A stretch of DNA of 51,518 nucleotides from Bacteroidaceae bacterium. GTDB taxonomy: Bacteria; Bacteroidota; Bacteroidia; Bacteroidales; Bacteroidaceae. The DNA is taken from NCBI GenBank assembly GCA_017466325.1, contig JAFTUK010000021.1:1-51518 (forward strand), read 5' to 3'. The translations under genes and the position numbers were made by a program. A model generated the notes under the pieces. That model saw only the letters and a program-made list of their open reading frames with translations. It was not told where the DNA came from and searched no databases. Shown here in pieces: positions 35,807-44,785 of this stretch. Position 1 is the first letter of the stretch. Each line of letters opens with the position of its first letter.

Positions 35807-36912
35807 TTACACAAGACCAATTGAAGGAGGTTCAGTCCCGGGTGGAACAGCTGAACCATTATCTCAACATTCCGGCGAAGAAGATCCAGTACGAAGAAGA
35901 GCAACTGCGCACCCAGGCGCCCGAGTTCTGGGAGGACCAGAAGCGTGCCGAGGAACAGATGAAGGTTGTGAAGGGACTGGAAAAATGGATCAAGGGCTAT
36001 CAGGAAGTAAGTACTTTGGCCGATGAGTTGGCGACAGCCTTTGATTTCTATAAGGAAGAACTGGTTACCGAACAGGAAGTGGATGAACTCTATGCGCGGA
36101 CTATCACCTCTATAGAGGAACTGGAACTTAAGAACATGCTCCGCAAGGAGGAAGACTCCATGGATGCCGTGCTGAAGATCAACTCCGGAGCAGGTGGCAC
36201 CGAGGCCCAGGACTGGGCACAGATGCTCATGCGCCTCTATATGCAGTGGGCCGACAAGAACGGCTACAAGGTGCGTGTCGCCAACCTGCTGGAGGGCGAT
36301 GATGCAGGCATAAAGTCCTGTACCCTGGAGATTGAGGGCGAGTTTGCCTACGGCTATCTCAAGAGCGAGAACGGCGTGCACCGTCTGGTCCGTGTCTCCC
36401 CTTACAACGCTCAGGGCAAGCGCATGACCTCTTTTGCCTCAGTCTTTGTTACCCCTCTGGTGGACGATACCATCGAGGTGAACATTGAGCAGGCCCGCAT
36501 TTCATGGGACACCTTCCGCAGTTCGGGTGCCGGCGGCCAGAATGTCGACAAGGTGGAGTCCGGTGTGCGTCTCCGCTACATGTACAAGGATCCCTATACC
36601 GGCGAGGAGGAGGAAATCCTCATCGAGAACACCGAGACCCGCGACCAACCCAAGAACAAGGAAAACGCCCTCCGCCTTCTGCGCTCCATGCTTTACGACA
36701 AGGAACTGCAGCACCGCATGGAGGAGCAGGCCAAGATAGAGGCCGGCAAGCGCAAGATTGAGTGGGGCAGCCAGATCAGAAGTTACGTGTTCGACGACCG
36801 CCGTGTCAAGGACCACCGTACCAACTACCAGACCAGCGATGTGGGCGGAGTGATGGACGGCAAGATAGACGCATTCATTAAAGCGTATTTGATGGAGTTC
36901 GGAGGCGAGTAG
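35803..36912 (+). CDS. prfB: Peptide chain release factor 2
   Basis: A 369-residue class I release factor that reads UGA and UAA. The GGQ loop (SGAGGQNVDKV) is intact. The stop-codon-reading tripeptide is SPY in VRVSPYNAQGKR, where Escherichia coli has SPF. The open frame continues through the position where many prfB genes carry the CTTTGA programmed frameshift (TAT CTC AAC here), so no frameshift is needed and that autoregulation is missing. It starts within the stop codon of the fadD-like gene (ATGA). Confidence 0.95.
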   Translation: MITQDQLKEVQSRVEQLNHYLNIPAKKIQYEEEQLRTQAPEFWEDQKRAEEQMKVVKGLEKWIKGYQEVSTLADELATAFDFYKEELVTEQEVDELYARTITSIEELELKNMLRKEEDSMDAVLKINSGAGGTEAQDWAQMLMRLYMQWADKNGYKVRVANLLEGDDAGIKSCTLEIEGEFAYGYLKSENGVHRLVRVSPYNAQGKRMTSFASVFVTPLVDDTIEVNIEQARISWDTFRSSGAGGQNVDKVESGVRLRYMYKDPYTGEEEEILIENTETRDQPKNKENALRLLRSMLYDKELQHRMEEQAKIEAGKRKIEWGSQIRSYVFDDRRVKDHRTNYQTSDVGGVMDGKIDAFIKAYLMEFGGE

Positions 36913-36939
36913 GCCTTCGGCAGCATTTCATTTGACAAT

Positions 36940-37440
36940 ATGGCGCATTACGAGACAGAGAGGAAGTTTCTGGTTGTCGGCGACTTCAAGTCACAATCCT
37001 ACGATGCCACACGGATACAGCAGGGCTACATTGCCAGTGGCAACGGGCGAACCGTGCGTGTACGCATCCGTGCCGACAAGGGCTACCTTACCATCAAGGG
37101 ACCCAGCGGTCTGGCCGGTCTTACACGTTATGAGTTCGACACCGAGATACCTTTGACCGACGCTCGCGACCTTTTGGAGATATGCGAACCAGGTATCATC
37201 GACAAGACCCGCTACCTCGTCAAGTCGCCCGACGGGCGTCACACCTGGGAGATAGACGAGTTCTACGGTGACAACGAGGGACTTGTACTTGCCGAGGTGG
37301 AACTGGCCAGTGAGGACGAACCCTTCATGAAGCCCGACTTCATCGGGCGTGAGGTTACCGGTGACCGTCGTTTCTACAACAGTCACATGCGCAACTACCC
37401 GTTCAAATTATGGAAAGAGGAAATTTCGGAAGCAAGATAG
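36940..37440 (+). CDS. CYTH-domain protein (triphosphate tunnel enzyme)
   Basis: A 166-residue CYTH protein with the ExExK signature as ETERK near residue 6 and further acidic/basic strands (RTVRVRIRADKGYLTIKG, YEFDTEIP, WEIDEFYGDNEGLVLAEVE) lining the tunnel. Bacterial members commonly hydrolyse inorganic triphosphate. The last 31 bases overlap the next gene. Confidence 0.88.
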   Translation: MAHYETERKFLVVGDFKSQSYDATRIQQGYIASGNGRTVRVRIRADKGYLTIKGPSGLAGLTRYEFDTEIPLTDARDLLEICEPGIIDKTRYLVKSPDGRHTWEIDEFYGDNEGLVLAEVELASEDEPFMKPDFIGREVTGDRRFYNSHMRNYPFKLWKEEISEAR

Positions 37441-38741
37441 GCGCCGTACTTGCCTCGGCCGGCAGTGCCGTGGGACTGGGCAATATATGGCGTTTCCCAA
37501 CAGAATGTGGCAGCAACGGCGGTGCTGCTTTTATTCTGATATACCTGATGTGTGTGTTCTTCCTGGCCATGCCTGTTATGGTGGCCGAGTTTGTCATAGG
37601 ACGTTCCAGCCACTCCAATGTGGTTGGCTCGTATCGTGTGTTGGCCCCGGGCAAACCGTGGGTTGTATCCGGTTTTATGGGTGTGCTGGCCGGTTTCCTT
37701 GTACTCTCGTATTACAGTGTTGTGGCAGGATGGACTCTGGACTATACCTGTGAATCCCTTGTGGGCAACCTCATGTCGGGCTCGGACTTCGGACAGCATT
37801 TCAATGATTTCGTGTCCAGTCCCTGGCGTCCCGCCCTGTTCCTTACCGTATTCCTGCTTCTCACGCATTATGTCGTGGCTACGGGAGTGGAGAAGGGTAT
37901 CGAACGTTACAGCAAGATCATGATGCCCCTGCTCCTGCTTATTATCTTTGTCCTTGCCGCATTCTCGCTGACCATGCCCAATGCCATGGAAGGTCTCAGG
38001 TTCCTGCTCACGCCCGACTTCTCCAAGGTCACCAAGGATGTGGTCATCAGTGCCATGGGGCAGGCGTTCTTCTCGCTCAGCGTAGGCATGGGCACGCTGG
38101 CCACGTATGCCAGTTATTTCAACAAGGAGACCCGCCTTTTCTCCTCGGCTGTGGGTGTATGTACCATAGACACGCTGGTTGCCGTTTCTGCCGGTTTCAT
38201 CATATTCCCTGCCGTCTTCAGTGTGGGAGTCAGTGCCGATTCCGGTCCCGGACTGGTGTTCATCACCCTGCCATACGTGTTCCAGGAGGCATTTGGCGGT
38301 GTGCCCGTGCTGGAGTACATCTTCTCGGGCCTGTTCTATGTGCTCCTGCTTCTTGCAGCCCTTACCAGCAGCATTTCCATGCACGAGATATGCACGGCAT
38401 ACATACACGAGACTTTCAAGTTGAGTCGCCCCAAGGCCGCCACCATCGTCACTGCCCTCTGTCTGTTGATGGGCATAGCCTGCAGCCTTTCGTTCGGTCT
38501 GTGGAAGGAAGTCACGGTTATGGGCAAGGGTTTCTTTGACCTGTTCGACTTCATCACAGCCAAGTTCCTCATGCCTCTTGGCGGTCTGCTCATCTGTACC
38601 TTTGTCGGATGGGACATGAACAAGAAACTCGTGGCACAGGAACTCGATTCAAGATTCACTCCCCTGCTGATGGTTTTGTTCAGTTGGGTTGCGCCAATAG
38701 GTATTGGTATAATATTCATTTATGGTTTGATTAGCGGATAA
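37410..38741 (+). CDS. Sodium-dependent NSS-family transporter, first of two
   Basis: A 443-residue neurotransmitter:sodium symporter family protein with about 12 hydrophobic helices. The TM1 unwound region with sodium and substrate residues is GSAVGLGNIWRFP, followed by NGGAAF. It probably imports an amino acid. The start inside the CYTH gene is supported by alignment with the downstream paralogue. Stop and next start share one base (TAATG). Confidence 0.9.
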   Translation: MERGNFGSKIGAVLASAGSAVGLGNIWRFPTECGSNGGAAFILIYLMCVFFLAMPVMVAEFVIGRSSHSNVVGSYRVLAPGKPWVVSGFMGVLAGFLVLSYYSVVAGWTLDYTCESLVGNLMSGSDFGQHFNDFVSSPWRPALFLTVFLLLTHYVVATGVEKGIERYSKIMMPLLLLIIFVLAAFSLTMPNAMEGLRFLLTPDFSKVTKDVVISAMGQAFFSLSVGMGTLATYASYFNKETRLFSSAVGVCTIDTLVAVSAGFIIFPAVFSVGVSADSGPGLVFITLPYVFQEAFGGVPVLEYIFSGLFYVLLLLAALTSSISMHEICTAYIHETFKLSRPKAATIVTALCLLMGIACSLSFGLWKEVTVMGKGFFDLFDFITAKFLMPLGGLLICTFVGWDMNKKLVAQELDSRFTPLLMVLFSWVAPIGIGIIFIYGLISG

Positions 38742-40102
38742 TGGAGAAACACGCGAATTTCGGTAGTCGTATGGGAGCCATCTTTGCCGCAGCCGGCAGT
38801 GCAGTCGGTTTGGGCAATGTGTGGCGTTTCCCTATGGAGGTGGGCAACAATGGTGGTGCAGCCTTCATTCTGGTATATCTTTTGTGTATCCTTCTGATGG
38901 GTTTGCCCATCATGGTCAGCGAGTTTGTGATAGGCCGTCACACGCAGAGCAACATGATAGAGGCTTTTCGCAGGCTTGCCCCAGGCAGGTGGTGGCGTTT
39001 CATAGGCATACTCGGCATCTTGGCGGCTTTTGTCATTCTGAGTTATTACATTGTGGTGAGCGGCTGGACACTATACTACACCTATAGCAGTTTCAGCGGC
39101 GTGCTCATGGACAAGGACACGGACTATGGCGTATTCTTTGGCAACTTTGTCGCCAATCCCTGGCTCAGCGTCCTCTTTGCCGCCTTCTTCATGCTCCTTG
39201 CGCACATTGTCATTTCCCGCGGTGTTCAGGGCGGTATAGAGAAGTGTTCCAAGGTGATGATGCCCGTATTGTTGCTCATCATAGGCCTGCTGGTACTTTG
39301 TGCATTCAGCATGCCGGGCATTGATGAGGGTCTGAGGTTCCTGCTGAAACCCGACTTCTCCAAACTTACCGTATCTGCCGTGCTCAGTGCCATGGGCCAG
39401 GCATTCTATTCGTTGTCTCTGGCCATGGGATGCCTGTGCACCTATGCCAGTTATTTCGGTCCCAAGACACGCCTGATGTCTTCTGCCGCCAGTGTTGCCG
39501 CCATAGACACCTTCGTGGCAGTACTCAGCGGTTTCATCGTCTTTCCGGCCGTCTTCTCGGTACCCGATGTCGAGGCCAATGCAGGTCCCGGTCTGGTGTT
39601 CCAGACTCTGCCATACGTCTTCAATATGGCTTTCGACAGTGTGCCATGGTTGGGCTATCTCTTCAGCGGCATGTTCTACATACTGCTCTTTCTTGCCGCC
39701 CTCACCAGTGCCATATCCCTGCACGAGTCTGTCACCGCCTATGTGCACGAGAACTGGCACATGTCCCGCAAGAAGGCCGCCACTCTGGTTTCCGTCAGCA
39801 CCATGTCCCTTGGTGTGATATGCAGCCTCAGTTTTGGTGTGTTGAGCGGTTGGACGGTATTCGGCATGAACGTCTTTGACCTGTTCGATTCCGTATCCTC
39901 CAAGATTATGCTTCCCATAGGCGGTGTCCTCATTGCCCTGTTCGTAGGCTGGTATTTGGACCGCAAACTGGTGTATATGGAGGTGACGAACAACGGCACT
40001 CTGTCCGAACGCCTTTTCGGCGTGCTCATGTTCCTGATTCGATGGGTTGCCCCCATTGCCATCATGTCCATGTTCGTCAAGGGAGTGATGGAGATGCTTT
40101 AG
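38741..40102 (+). CDS. Sodium-dependent NSS-family transporter, second of two
   Basis: A 453-residue paralogue of the preceding gene with GSAVGLGNVWRFP, NNGGAAF and the same helix order. Overall similarity is high but not uniform, so substrates may differ. Translation is probably coupled to the first transporter. It ends 6 bases before the ComEA-like gene. Confidence 0.9.
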   Translation: MEKHANFGSRMGAIFAAAGSAVGLGNVWRFPMEVGNNGGAAFILVYLLCILLMGLPIMVSEFVIGRHTQSNMIEAFRRLAPGRWWRFIGILGILAAFVILSYYIVVSGWTLYYTYSSFSGVLMDKDTDYGVFFGNFVANPWLSVLFAAFFMLLAHIVISRGVQGGIEKCSKVMMPVLLLIIGLLVLCAFSMPGIDEGLRFLLKPDFSKLTVSAVLSAMGQAFYSLSLAMGCLCTYASYFGPKTRLMSSAASVAAIDTFVAVLSGFIVFPAVFSVPDVEANAGPGLVFQTLPYVFNMAFDSVPWLGYLFSGMFYILLFLAALTSAISLHESVTAYVHENWHMSRKKAATLVSVSTMSLGVICSLSFGVLSGWTVFGMNVFDLFDSVSSKIMLPIGGVLIALFVGWYLDRKLVYMEVTNNGTLSERLFGVLMFLIRWVAPIAIMSMFVKGVMEML

Positions 40103-40108
40103 CAGTGC

Positions 40109-41068
40109 ATGAAACGGCGGAAGTGGTTCACGCGTACACAGGTCTTATTCCTGTTGGCCGTCCTCAATGTCAGTCTTGTGATATTGGGGGCAGCCTTGCT
40201 TTCCAGATGTCGCAGTGGCAGGGGTGGTAGGGTAGGAGAGGCACTTGTCTCCATCGCCTCTGACTCTGTTTCTCCGCCATCTTCCCGTTATTATGCCGTG
40301 CCCCAGGTGGAACCAGACTCTTTCCTGTTCGATCCCAACGAGGCAGACAGCACCCAGTTGCTTCGCCTTGGCCTGGCTCCGTTCCAGGTCAGGAGCATCT
40401 ATCGTTATCGTGCCAAGGGTGGGCGTTTCAGCACGAAGGACGATTTCCGCCGTGTCTACCGTCTTACCAACGAGCAGTGGGAGCGCCTTTCCCCTCTCAT
40501 ACGCATTGCGCCCAAGTACCAGCTGGTGCCTGTCCTGCCTCAGACGGACAAGCGTCTGTCCTCCTCGCACCGTTCTCCTTCCGCTATGGATTCCCTGACG
40601 GCCCGTCCCGTACTCTCTCCCGATTCCTCTGCTTCTCCAAGAGTCAGAAATGTTTATCCGCAGAAACTTTCCGGCGATGAAACCATAGACCTCAACCTTG
40701 CCGACAGTGCCCTGCTCTGCCGTGTCCCGGGCATAGGTCCCTATTTTGCACGCCGTATCCTTCAGTACAGGAAGCGCCTTGGTGGTTATACCTCTGCCGA
40801 CCAACTTCTGCAGATAGAGGATTTTCCTGCCGATGCCCTTGCATGGATGGAGGTTGCCGACACGTGCTATGTGCAGAAGTTGCAGATAAACCGCCTCAGT
40901 GTCCGCAAACTCATGAAGCATCCCTATATGGGGTATTACCGCGCTTCCGAGATTGATGCTTACCGTCGTGTGCACGGTCCCATCCGCAGTATCGATGTAC
41001 TCCGGTCCTTGCCCCATTTCTCAGAGGATGACATCCTCCGTCTCTCTCCCTACCTTTCTTTCGACTGA
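40109..41068 (+). CDS. ComEA-like helix-hairpin-helix DNA-binding protein
   Basis: A 319-residue protein with an N-terminal membrane helix (residues about 12-30) and three ComEA-type HhH units: residues about 72-130 (FDPNEADSTQLLRLGLAPF), about 190-245 (IDLNLADSALLCRVPGIGPYFARRILQYR, the best match) and about 258-318. It is probably a membrane-anchored DNA-binding protein, like ComEA in DNA uptake. No other competence gene is nearby, so the link to transformation is only an inference. Confidence 0.8.
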   Translation: MKRRKWFTRTQVLFLLAVLNVSLVILGAALLSRCRSGRGGRVGEALVSIASDSVSPPSSRYYAVPQVEPDSFLFDPNEADSTQLLRLGLAPFQVRSIYRYRAKGGRFSTKDDFRRVYRLTNEQWERLSPLIRIAPKYQLVPVLPQTDKRLSSSHRSPSAMDSLTARPVLSPDSSASPRVRNVYPQKLSGDETIDLNLADSALLCRVPGIGPYFARRILQYRKRLGGYTSADQLLQIEDFPADALAWMEVADTCYVQKLQINRLSVRKLMKHPYMGYYRASEIDAYRRVHGPIRSIDVLRSLPHFSEDDILRLSPYLSFD

Positions 41069-41099
41069 GGTGTCAACCGGAACAGTGCGAGCCGCTTTG

Positions 41100-41137
41100 T
41101 TTACCGTCATCCCTCCCGTGCCGTCGGGGACGGTAAA
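41100..41137 (+). terminator. Hairpin downstream of the ComEA-like gene
   Basis: TTTACCGTC (41100-41108) and GACGGTAAA (41129-41137) form a 9-base stem, followed by TCTTTG. It is a plausible terminator. Its GGTAAA core recalls the palindromic elements at 7970 and 22443. Confidence 0.55.
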
Positions 41138-41150
41138 TCTTTGTTGCCCC

Positions 41151-41203
41151 GACAACACTGCTCTGTTGTCGCGTCAACACTCGAGTGTTGTCGTATCAAC
41201 ACT
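41151..41203. repeat. Tandem CAACACT palindromes
   Basis: GACAACA/TGTTGTC (41151-41157 and 41164-41170), then the perfect 16-base palindrome CAACACTCGAGTGTTG (41175-41190), then a half-site CAACACT (41197-41203). The arrangement mirrors the tandem palindromes at 31458-31523 with a different sequence. Confidence 0.75.
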
Positions 41204-41288
41204 TTCTTGGCACTTGAGATATTCCCCGAATAAACAAAGTAGTACTTACTTGGGCTAGTAAAGGCCTTTACTTCTATGAGTTGATGCC

Positions 41289-41313
41289 TTTGCCTGAAAC
41301 ATGGAGTCTTTGG
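41289..41313 (+). repeat. Direct repeat DR, copy 1
   Basis: TTTGCCTGAAACATGGAGTC followed by TTTGG. The same string occurs at 48350-48373 and 49736-49761. This copy lies just upstream of locus 1. Confidence 0.85.
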
Positions 41314-41425
41314 CTGGGAAGAGTAGAATTTAGTTAAAAGATGTGAATATGTGGAAAAAAGTCGTACCTTAGGTTAGCATTTCGGGTTTCTGAAGGGTAT
41401 TACAATAAAAACACGAAGAAAAGAA

Positions 41426-41503
41426 ATGGAAATCCAAACAACATTATGCCAAGATGTACAGAGCGGCAGGCAGTTTGCTGTACGGTGTGGAGGAGTAGCA
41501 GGA
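41426..41503 (+). pseudogene. Scar of deleted ECF sigma and anti-sigma genes
   Basis: From 41426 the bases follow the start of the sigma gene at 49874 (ATGGAAATCC, then CATTATGCCAAGATGTACAG) with a 10-base gap. After about 60 bases they jump to a segment (GAGGAGTAGCAGGA) resembling the end of the anti-sigma gene (GAGGAGGACGATAA) just before the receptor ATG. In the intact locus this interval is 1026 bases; here it is 78. The scar is open in frame with the receptor, adding 26 residues of nonsense before its signal peptide. Confidence 0.8.
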
Positions 41504-44500
41504 ATGAGATACAGTTTGTTGGCCATATTGTTGTTCTTGGTTCAGACCATCTGTGCCCAGGTGTCGCACCAGTTCAAGAACACTCCCCTAATTGAAGCCA
41601 TCCGCACCATAGAGCAGGGGCAGACTGAGTACACGGTATCCATTCTTTCCGATGGTCTTACGCATCTTACCACTTCTGCCAGGATTGAAGAAGAGGACGC
41701 CTTGAGGGCAATAAAGCGTCTGTGCAAGGGACTTGGTGTTAAGGTGAAGGCGAAGAACGGTAACATAAACGTACAGGCAAAAGCCTCGCTGAGGGATATG
41801 CCAGCACACCAACTCATATTAGGTTCTGTGTGTGACGCATTTCTGAAAATACCTCTTCCCAATGCACGTGTGTCGTTACTGACCGCGGACAGCATTATTG
41901 TGCAGGACTCCATCAAGGTCACTTTGAACAAGAAAGACAGTGAACGCTATGGAACAGCCATGTTCTCTCTGCAAGTACCAAACCAGGCAAATACCTATCT
42001 CCTTCGTGCCACCCTTGCCGGTTATGAGGATGCCTGGCAGATTCTTAAAGTTGAGGGAGGAATAGATTATGCATGGGGACTTGAGACTCCACTTGGATTG
42101 CGTCGTATTTTTGAAAAGACGCTTGACGAAGTTGCGGTTACAGCAACAAGACTAAAGATGTTCTACAAGGGTGATACTTTGGTCTACGATGCCACGGCTT
42201 TCAAGTTGCCAGAAGGCTCCATGCTTGACGACCTGATAAGGCAGATGCCCGGAGTGACGATGAACGACAATGGCGAAATATTTGTCAACGGGCGCAAGGT
42301 GGACGAACTTCTGTTAGGCTCGCGTACCTTCTTTGGAGGTAATAGCAAGGTTCTTTTGGAGAATCTGCCTTATTATACGGTGAATAAGATTAAGGTTTAT
42401 GAAATGGAGAGCGACCGTAGCCGGGCCTTAGGCTACGAGGTTGATCCAAAGAAATATGTAATGGACGTAAACCTTAAGGACGAATACCGCAATGGCTATA
42501 TTGCCAACATAGAGGCTGCCGGGGGAACTAAAAAGCGTTGGCTTGGCCGTGCATTCCTGCTGGGATTTACAGACAGACTTCGTTTTACGCTCTTGGGTAA
42601 TGCGAATAATGTAAACGAAAAACGTCACATCGGAGAATCGGACAGTTGGAAACCGGAGGACATGCCTCGCTCCATGCTTACAACCAAAAGTGTGGCCGCA
42701 GAGATAGACTACCAGTCAAAGAACGGCAACGTGAAGGAAAACTTCATGGTTGACTTTACCGCTTCCAAGGATTTTGGAGAGACTGCCCAACGCAGGGAGC
42801 TCTTCCTGGACGGCAGTATGCCATATTCCATATACAAGGCCTCCAACACATCACACGCTTACAAGCTATTGGCCAAGAACAACCTGAAACTCAGTATACC
42901 CAACAAGATATATACCGACATTGGAGTGGACTTCACCTATAATAAATATAAGGGAAACGGCGAATCCATATCGGAGGACTTCCTGGACAGCATCAGCACA
43001 CGTTTGCGCAGTTCGCACTATAACGACGGCTATTCTTACCATGTGGGAGTGGGCGGATTCATATCGCCTCGCATAAACAATCCCATTCTTCGTCCACTTG
43101 CTATCTTTTACGGATTCAATCACAACGAGGACAGGAACGAGACGGCCCGCGCCTACCTGACAGAGCAGTTCGTAAATGCATCCAAGCAGACACAGTATAA
43201 TGCCAATGACTTCCATCATAGGGAAACAAATGGCAGTATCCACCTAGTGTGGGATAAGGAGTTGTTCAGGAATCTCCGTCTTGAAATACAGGACCGTCAG
43301 GTGTTTGCAAAAAGATACGAGCGAGACAACCTATATCATCCCGACACTATAGCCTTGCCCTCTCAGTTGGATGCCTTGTTGGCAATTACCGACTATAGGA
43401 ACTCATACGAGAGTAATTATAGTGAGTACACCAACACGCCGACAGTTAAGCTGAAATGGCGCAAGTATATTTCAGGGCAATTCTACAAGATGCAGCACAT
43501 TTCTTTGAATTTGAACTTCACCAGTCTCATCAGTTGTGAGAATCTGACATACACGCGCAACAATATCACTCAGCACAACAATCGCACGAGCTATGGCTTT
43601 ATGTCCTCGTTAAACTTCAAGATACTCCCCACTAAAAGGGAACGCGAACAACTAACTTTCGGCATAAGTCACGGGCAGGGCAATGCTTCCATGTTCGACC
43701 TCCTTGACTATGTGGACGATTCCACACCACAAGTAGTAAAGCTGGGCAATCCCAATCTGAAGGGAAACATGACAACTTCATTCAATATAAACTTTAACGA
43801 TAGGGAAAGCAAGCGCAGGGGAGAACAATACAACATCAGGGGAGATTTCAAATATTACCACCGTCAGGTGGCGCAGTCAGTAGTGTTTAATCCAGACAAC
43901 TCCCAGTACACCTACCAGCCACAGAATGTCAGTGGCGCTTATGTTGCCTCGGGCCAGTTCAACTATAACAGTTTTCTGGACAAGCCGCAACACTGGTCAT
44001 GGCAGACGACATTCAATGCCACATACAACCATTCCATAGACCATGTGTTACAAACTGGCATGACGGAAAGCACCCCTAATGCCGTCAATACCCTTACGTT
44101 GAGTGATGGCCTCTGGGTTCAGTATCAGAAGCAGGACTTCAGCATCAGGGCAAAAGGCAATATTTCTTGGCGTCACTCAGAAAGCCAGATGCACGATTTT
44201 ACAACACTAAATGCCTTCGACTACCAGTATGGTTTGAATGCACGATACACCATACCCAAATTGAAAACTACGATTTCTGTAGATGGCAATATGTATAGCC
44301 GTCGTGGATATGGCAGCGATGCACTAAACACCGATGACTTCGTATTCAACGCATCTGTCAGCCAGCCGTTCCTAAAGGGAAAACTTATTGCAAAGGTTGA
44401 GGCTTTCGACCTTTTCCACCAACTCTCCTCCACCCAGTACGTAGTCAATGCACAGGGCCGAACCGAGACATGGAACAGAACATTGCCCAACTATGCCATG

Positions 44501-44545
44501 CTTCATCTTGTGTACCATTTTAACAAGAACCCAAAGAAAAGATAG
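41504..44545 (+). CDS. STN-domain outer-membrane receptor (locus 1)
   Basis: A 1013-residue TonB-type receptor. Residues 1-18 are a signal peptide (TICAQ). Residues about 20-98 form the STN signalling domain that in FecA-like systems contacts an anti-sigma factor. Residues about 100-190 are a carboxypeptidase-regulatory-like domain. Residues about 205-330 are a plug (DEVAVTATRLKMFYKGDTLVYDA). The rest is a beta-barrel ending HLVYHF followed by a basic tail. The start at 41504 is chosen because the signal peptide begins there; the frame is open from 41426 only through the scar. The STN domain is about 91% identical to that at 50900. Confidence 0.85.
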   Translation: MRYSLLAILLFLVQTICAQVSHQFKNTPLIEAIRTIEQGQTEYTVSILSDGLTHLTTSARIEEEDALRAIKRLCKGLGVKVKAKNGNINVQAKASLRDMPAHQLILGSVCDAFLKIPLPNARVSLLTADSIIVQDSIKVTLNKKDSERYGTAMFSLQVPNQANTYLLRATLAGYEDAWQILKVEGGIDYAWGLETPLGLRRIFEKTLDEVAVTATRLKMFYKGDTLVYDATAFKLPEGSMLDDLIRQMPGVTMNDNGEIFVNGRKVDELLLGSRTFFGGNSKVLLENLPYYTVNKIKVYEMESDRSRALGYEVDPKKYVMDVNLKDEYRNGYIANIEAAGGTKKRWLGRAFLLGFTDRLRFTLLGNANNVNEKRHIGESDSWKPEDMPRSMLTTKSVAAEIDYQSKNGNVKENFMVDFTASKDFGETAQRRELFLDGSMPYSIYKASNTSHAYKLLAKNNLKLSIPNKIYTDIGVDFTYNKYKGNGESISEDFLDSISTRLRSSHYNDGYSYHVGVGGFISPRINNPILRPLAIFYGFNHNEDRNETARAYLTEQFVNASKQTQYNANDFHHRETNGSIHLVWDKELFRNLRLEIQDRQVFAKRYERDNLYHPDTIALPSQLDALLAITDYRNSYESNYSEYTNTPTVKLKWRKYISGQFYKMQHISLNLNFTSLISCENLTYTRNNITQHNNRTSYGFMSSLNFKILPTKREREQLTFGISHGQGNASMFDLLDYVDDSTPQVVKLGNPNLKGNMTTSFNINFNDRESKRRGEQYNIRGDFKYYHRQVAQSVVFNPDNSQYTYQPQNVSGAYVASGQFNYNSFLDKPQHWSWQTTFNATYNHSIDHVLQTGMTESTPNAVNTLTLSDGLWVQYQKQDFSIRAKGNISWRHSESQMHDFTTLNAFDYQYGLNARYTIPKLKTTISVDGNMYSRRGYGSDALNTDDFVFNASVSQPFLKGKLIAKVEAFDLFHQLSSTQYVVNAQGRTETWNRTLPNYAMLHLVYHFNKNPKKR

Positions 44546-44556
44546 TAATCAGAGAG

Positions 44557-44610
44557 AGGAGTTGACAGAACAATCAGTACAAAAGACAGAGTTCTTCAAC
44601 TCCTTTTTTA
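44557..44610 (+). terminator. Terminator after the locus 1 receptor
   Basis: AGGAGTTGA (44557-44565) and TCAACTCCT (44596-44604) form a 9-base stem around a 30-base loop, followed by a run of T. It lies 11 bases after the stop codon and separates the receptor from the GLPGLI operon. Confidence 0.7.
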
Positions 44611-44690
44611 AGTCAGGTACAGTTAATAAGTGTTCAATATCTAAGAATATATATTAAAGTCAGGGTAAAATCGTAAAATATAGGTATGTA

Positions 44691-44725
44691 ATCACCAACG
44701 TGGTGATATGATATAAGTATATTTG
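44691..44725 (+). promoter_or_regulatory. Promoter and dyad operator of the GLPGLI operon
   Basis: TATATTTG (44718-44725) is a perfect -7 box. The place of the usual TTTG element is taken by the dyad ATCACC-AACGT-GGTGAT (44691-44707). A regulator bound there would sit over the -33 region, so the operon may be repressed or need an activator. The ATG is at 44786, about 60 bases further. Confidence 0.6.
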
Positions 44726-44785
44726 CAGCGTCAGTCCCGGGAATATGACGTACAAATCTTCTACAACACTAAAAATGAAAAGAAA

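Larger units (their letters stand above)
41069..41425. other. Intergenic region with palindromes and conserved locus 1 upstream block
   Basis: No gene is evident. The left half holds a hairpin (41100-41137) and tandem palindromes (41151-41203). The right half (41285-41425) is nearly identical to the region upstream of the sigma factor gene at 49731-49873, including one copy of a 22-24-base direct repeat. Confidence 0.75.

Noticed and set aside
35820-35890. Programmed frameshift site in prfB
   Set aside because: The frame is continuous and lacks CTTTGA; the N-terminus aligns through this point with no shift.
37395-38408. 337-codon open frame on the minus strand
   Set aside because: Antisense to a conserved NSS transporter gene; Gly/His-rich with no family features.
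44546-44785. Possible small secreted or modified peptide gene between the receptor and GLPGLI genes
   Set aside because: No frame with a Gly-Gly leader, cysteine pattern or start signal was found; the space is filled by a terminator and a promoter.
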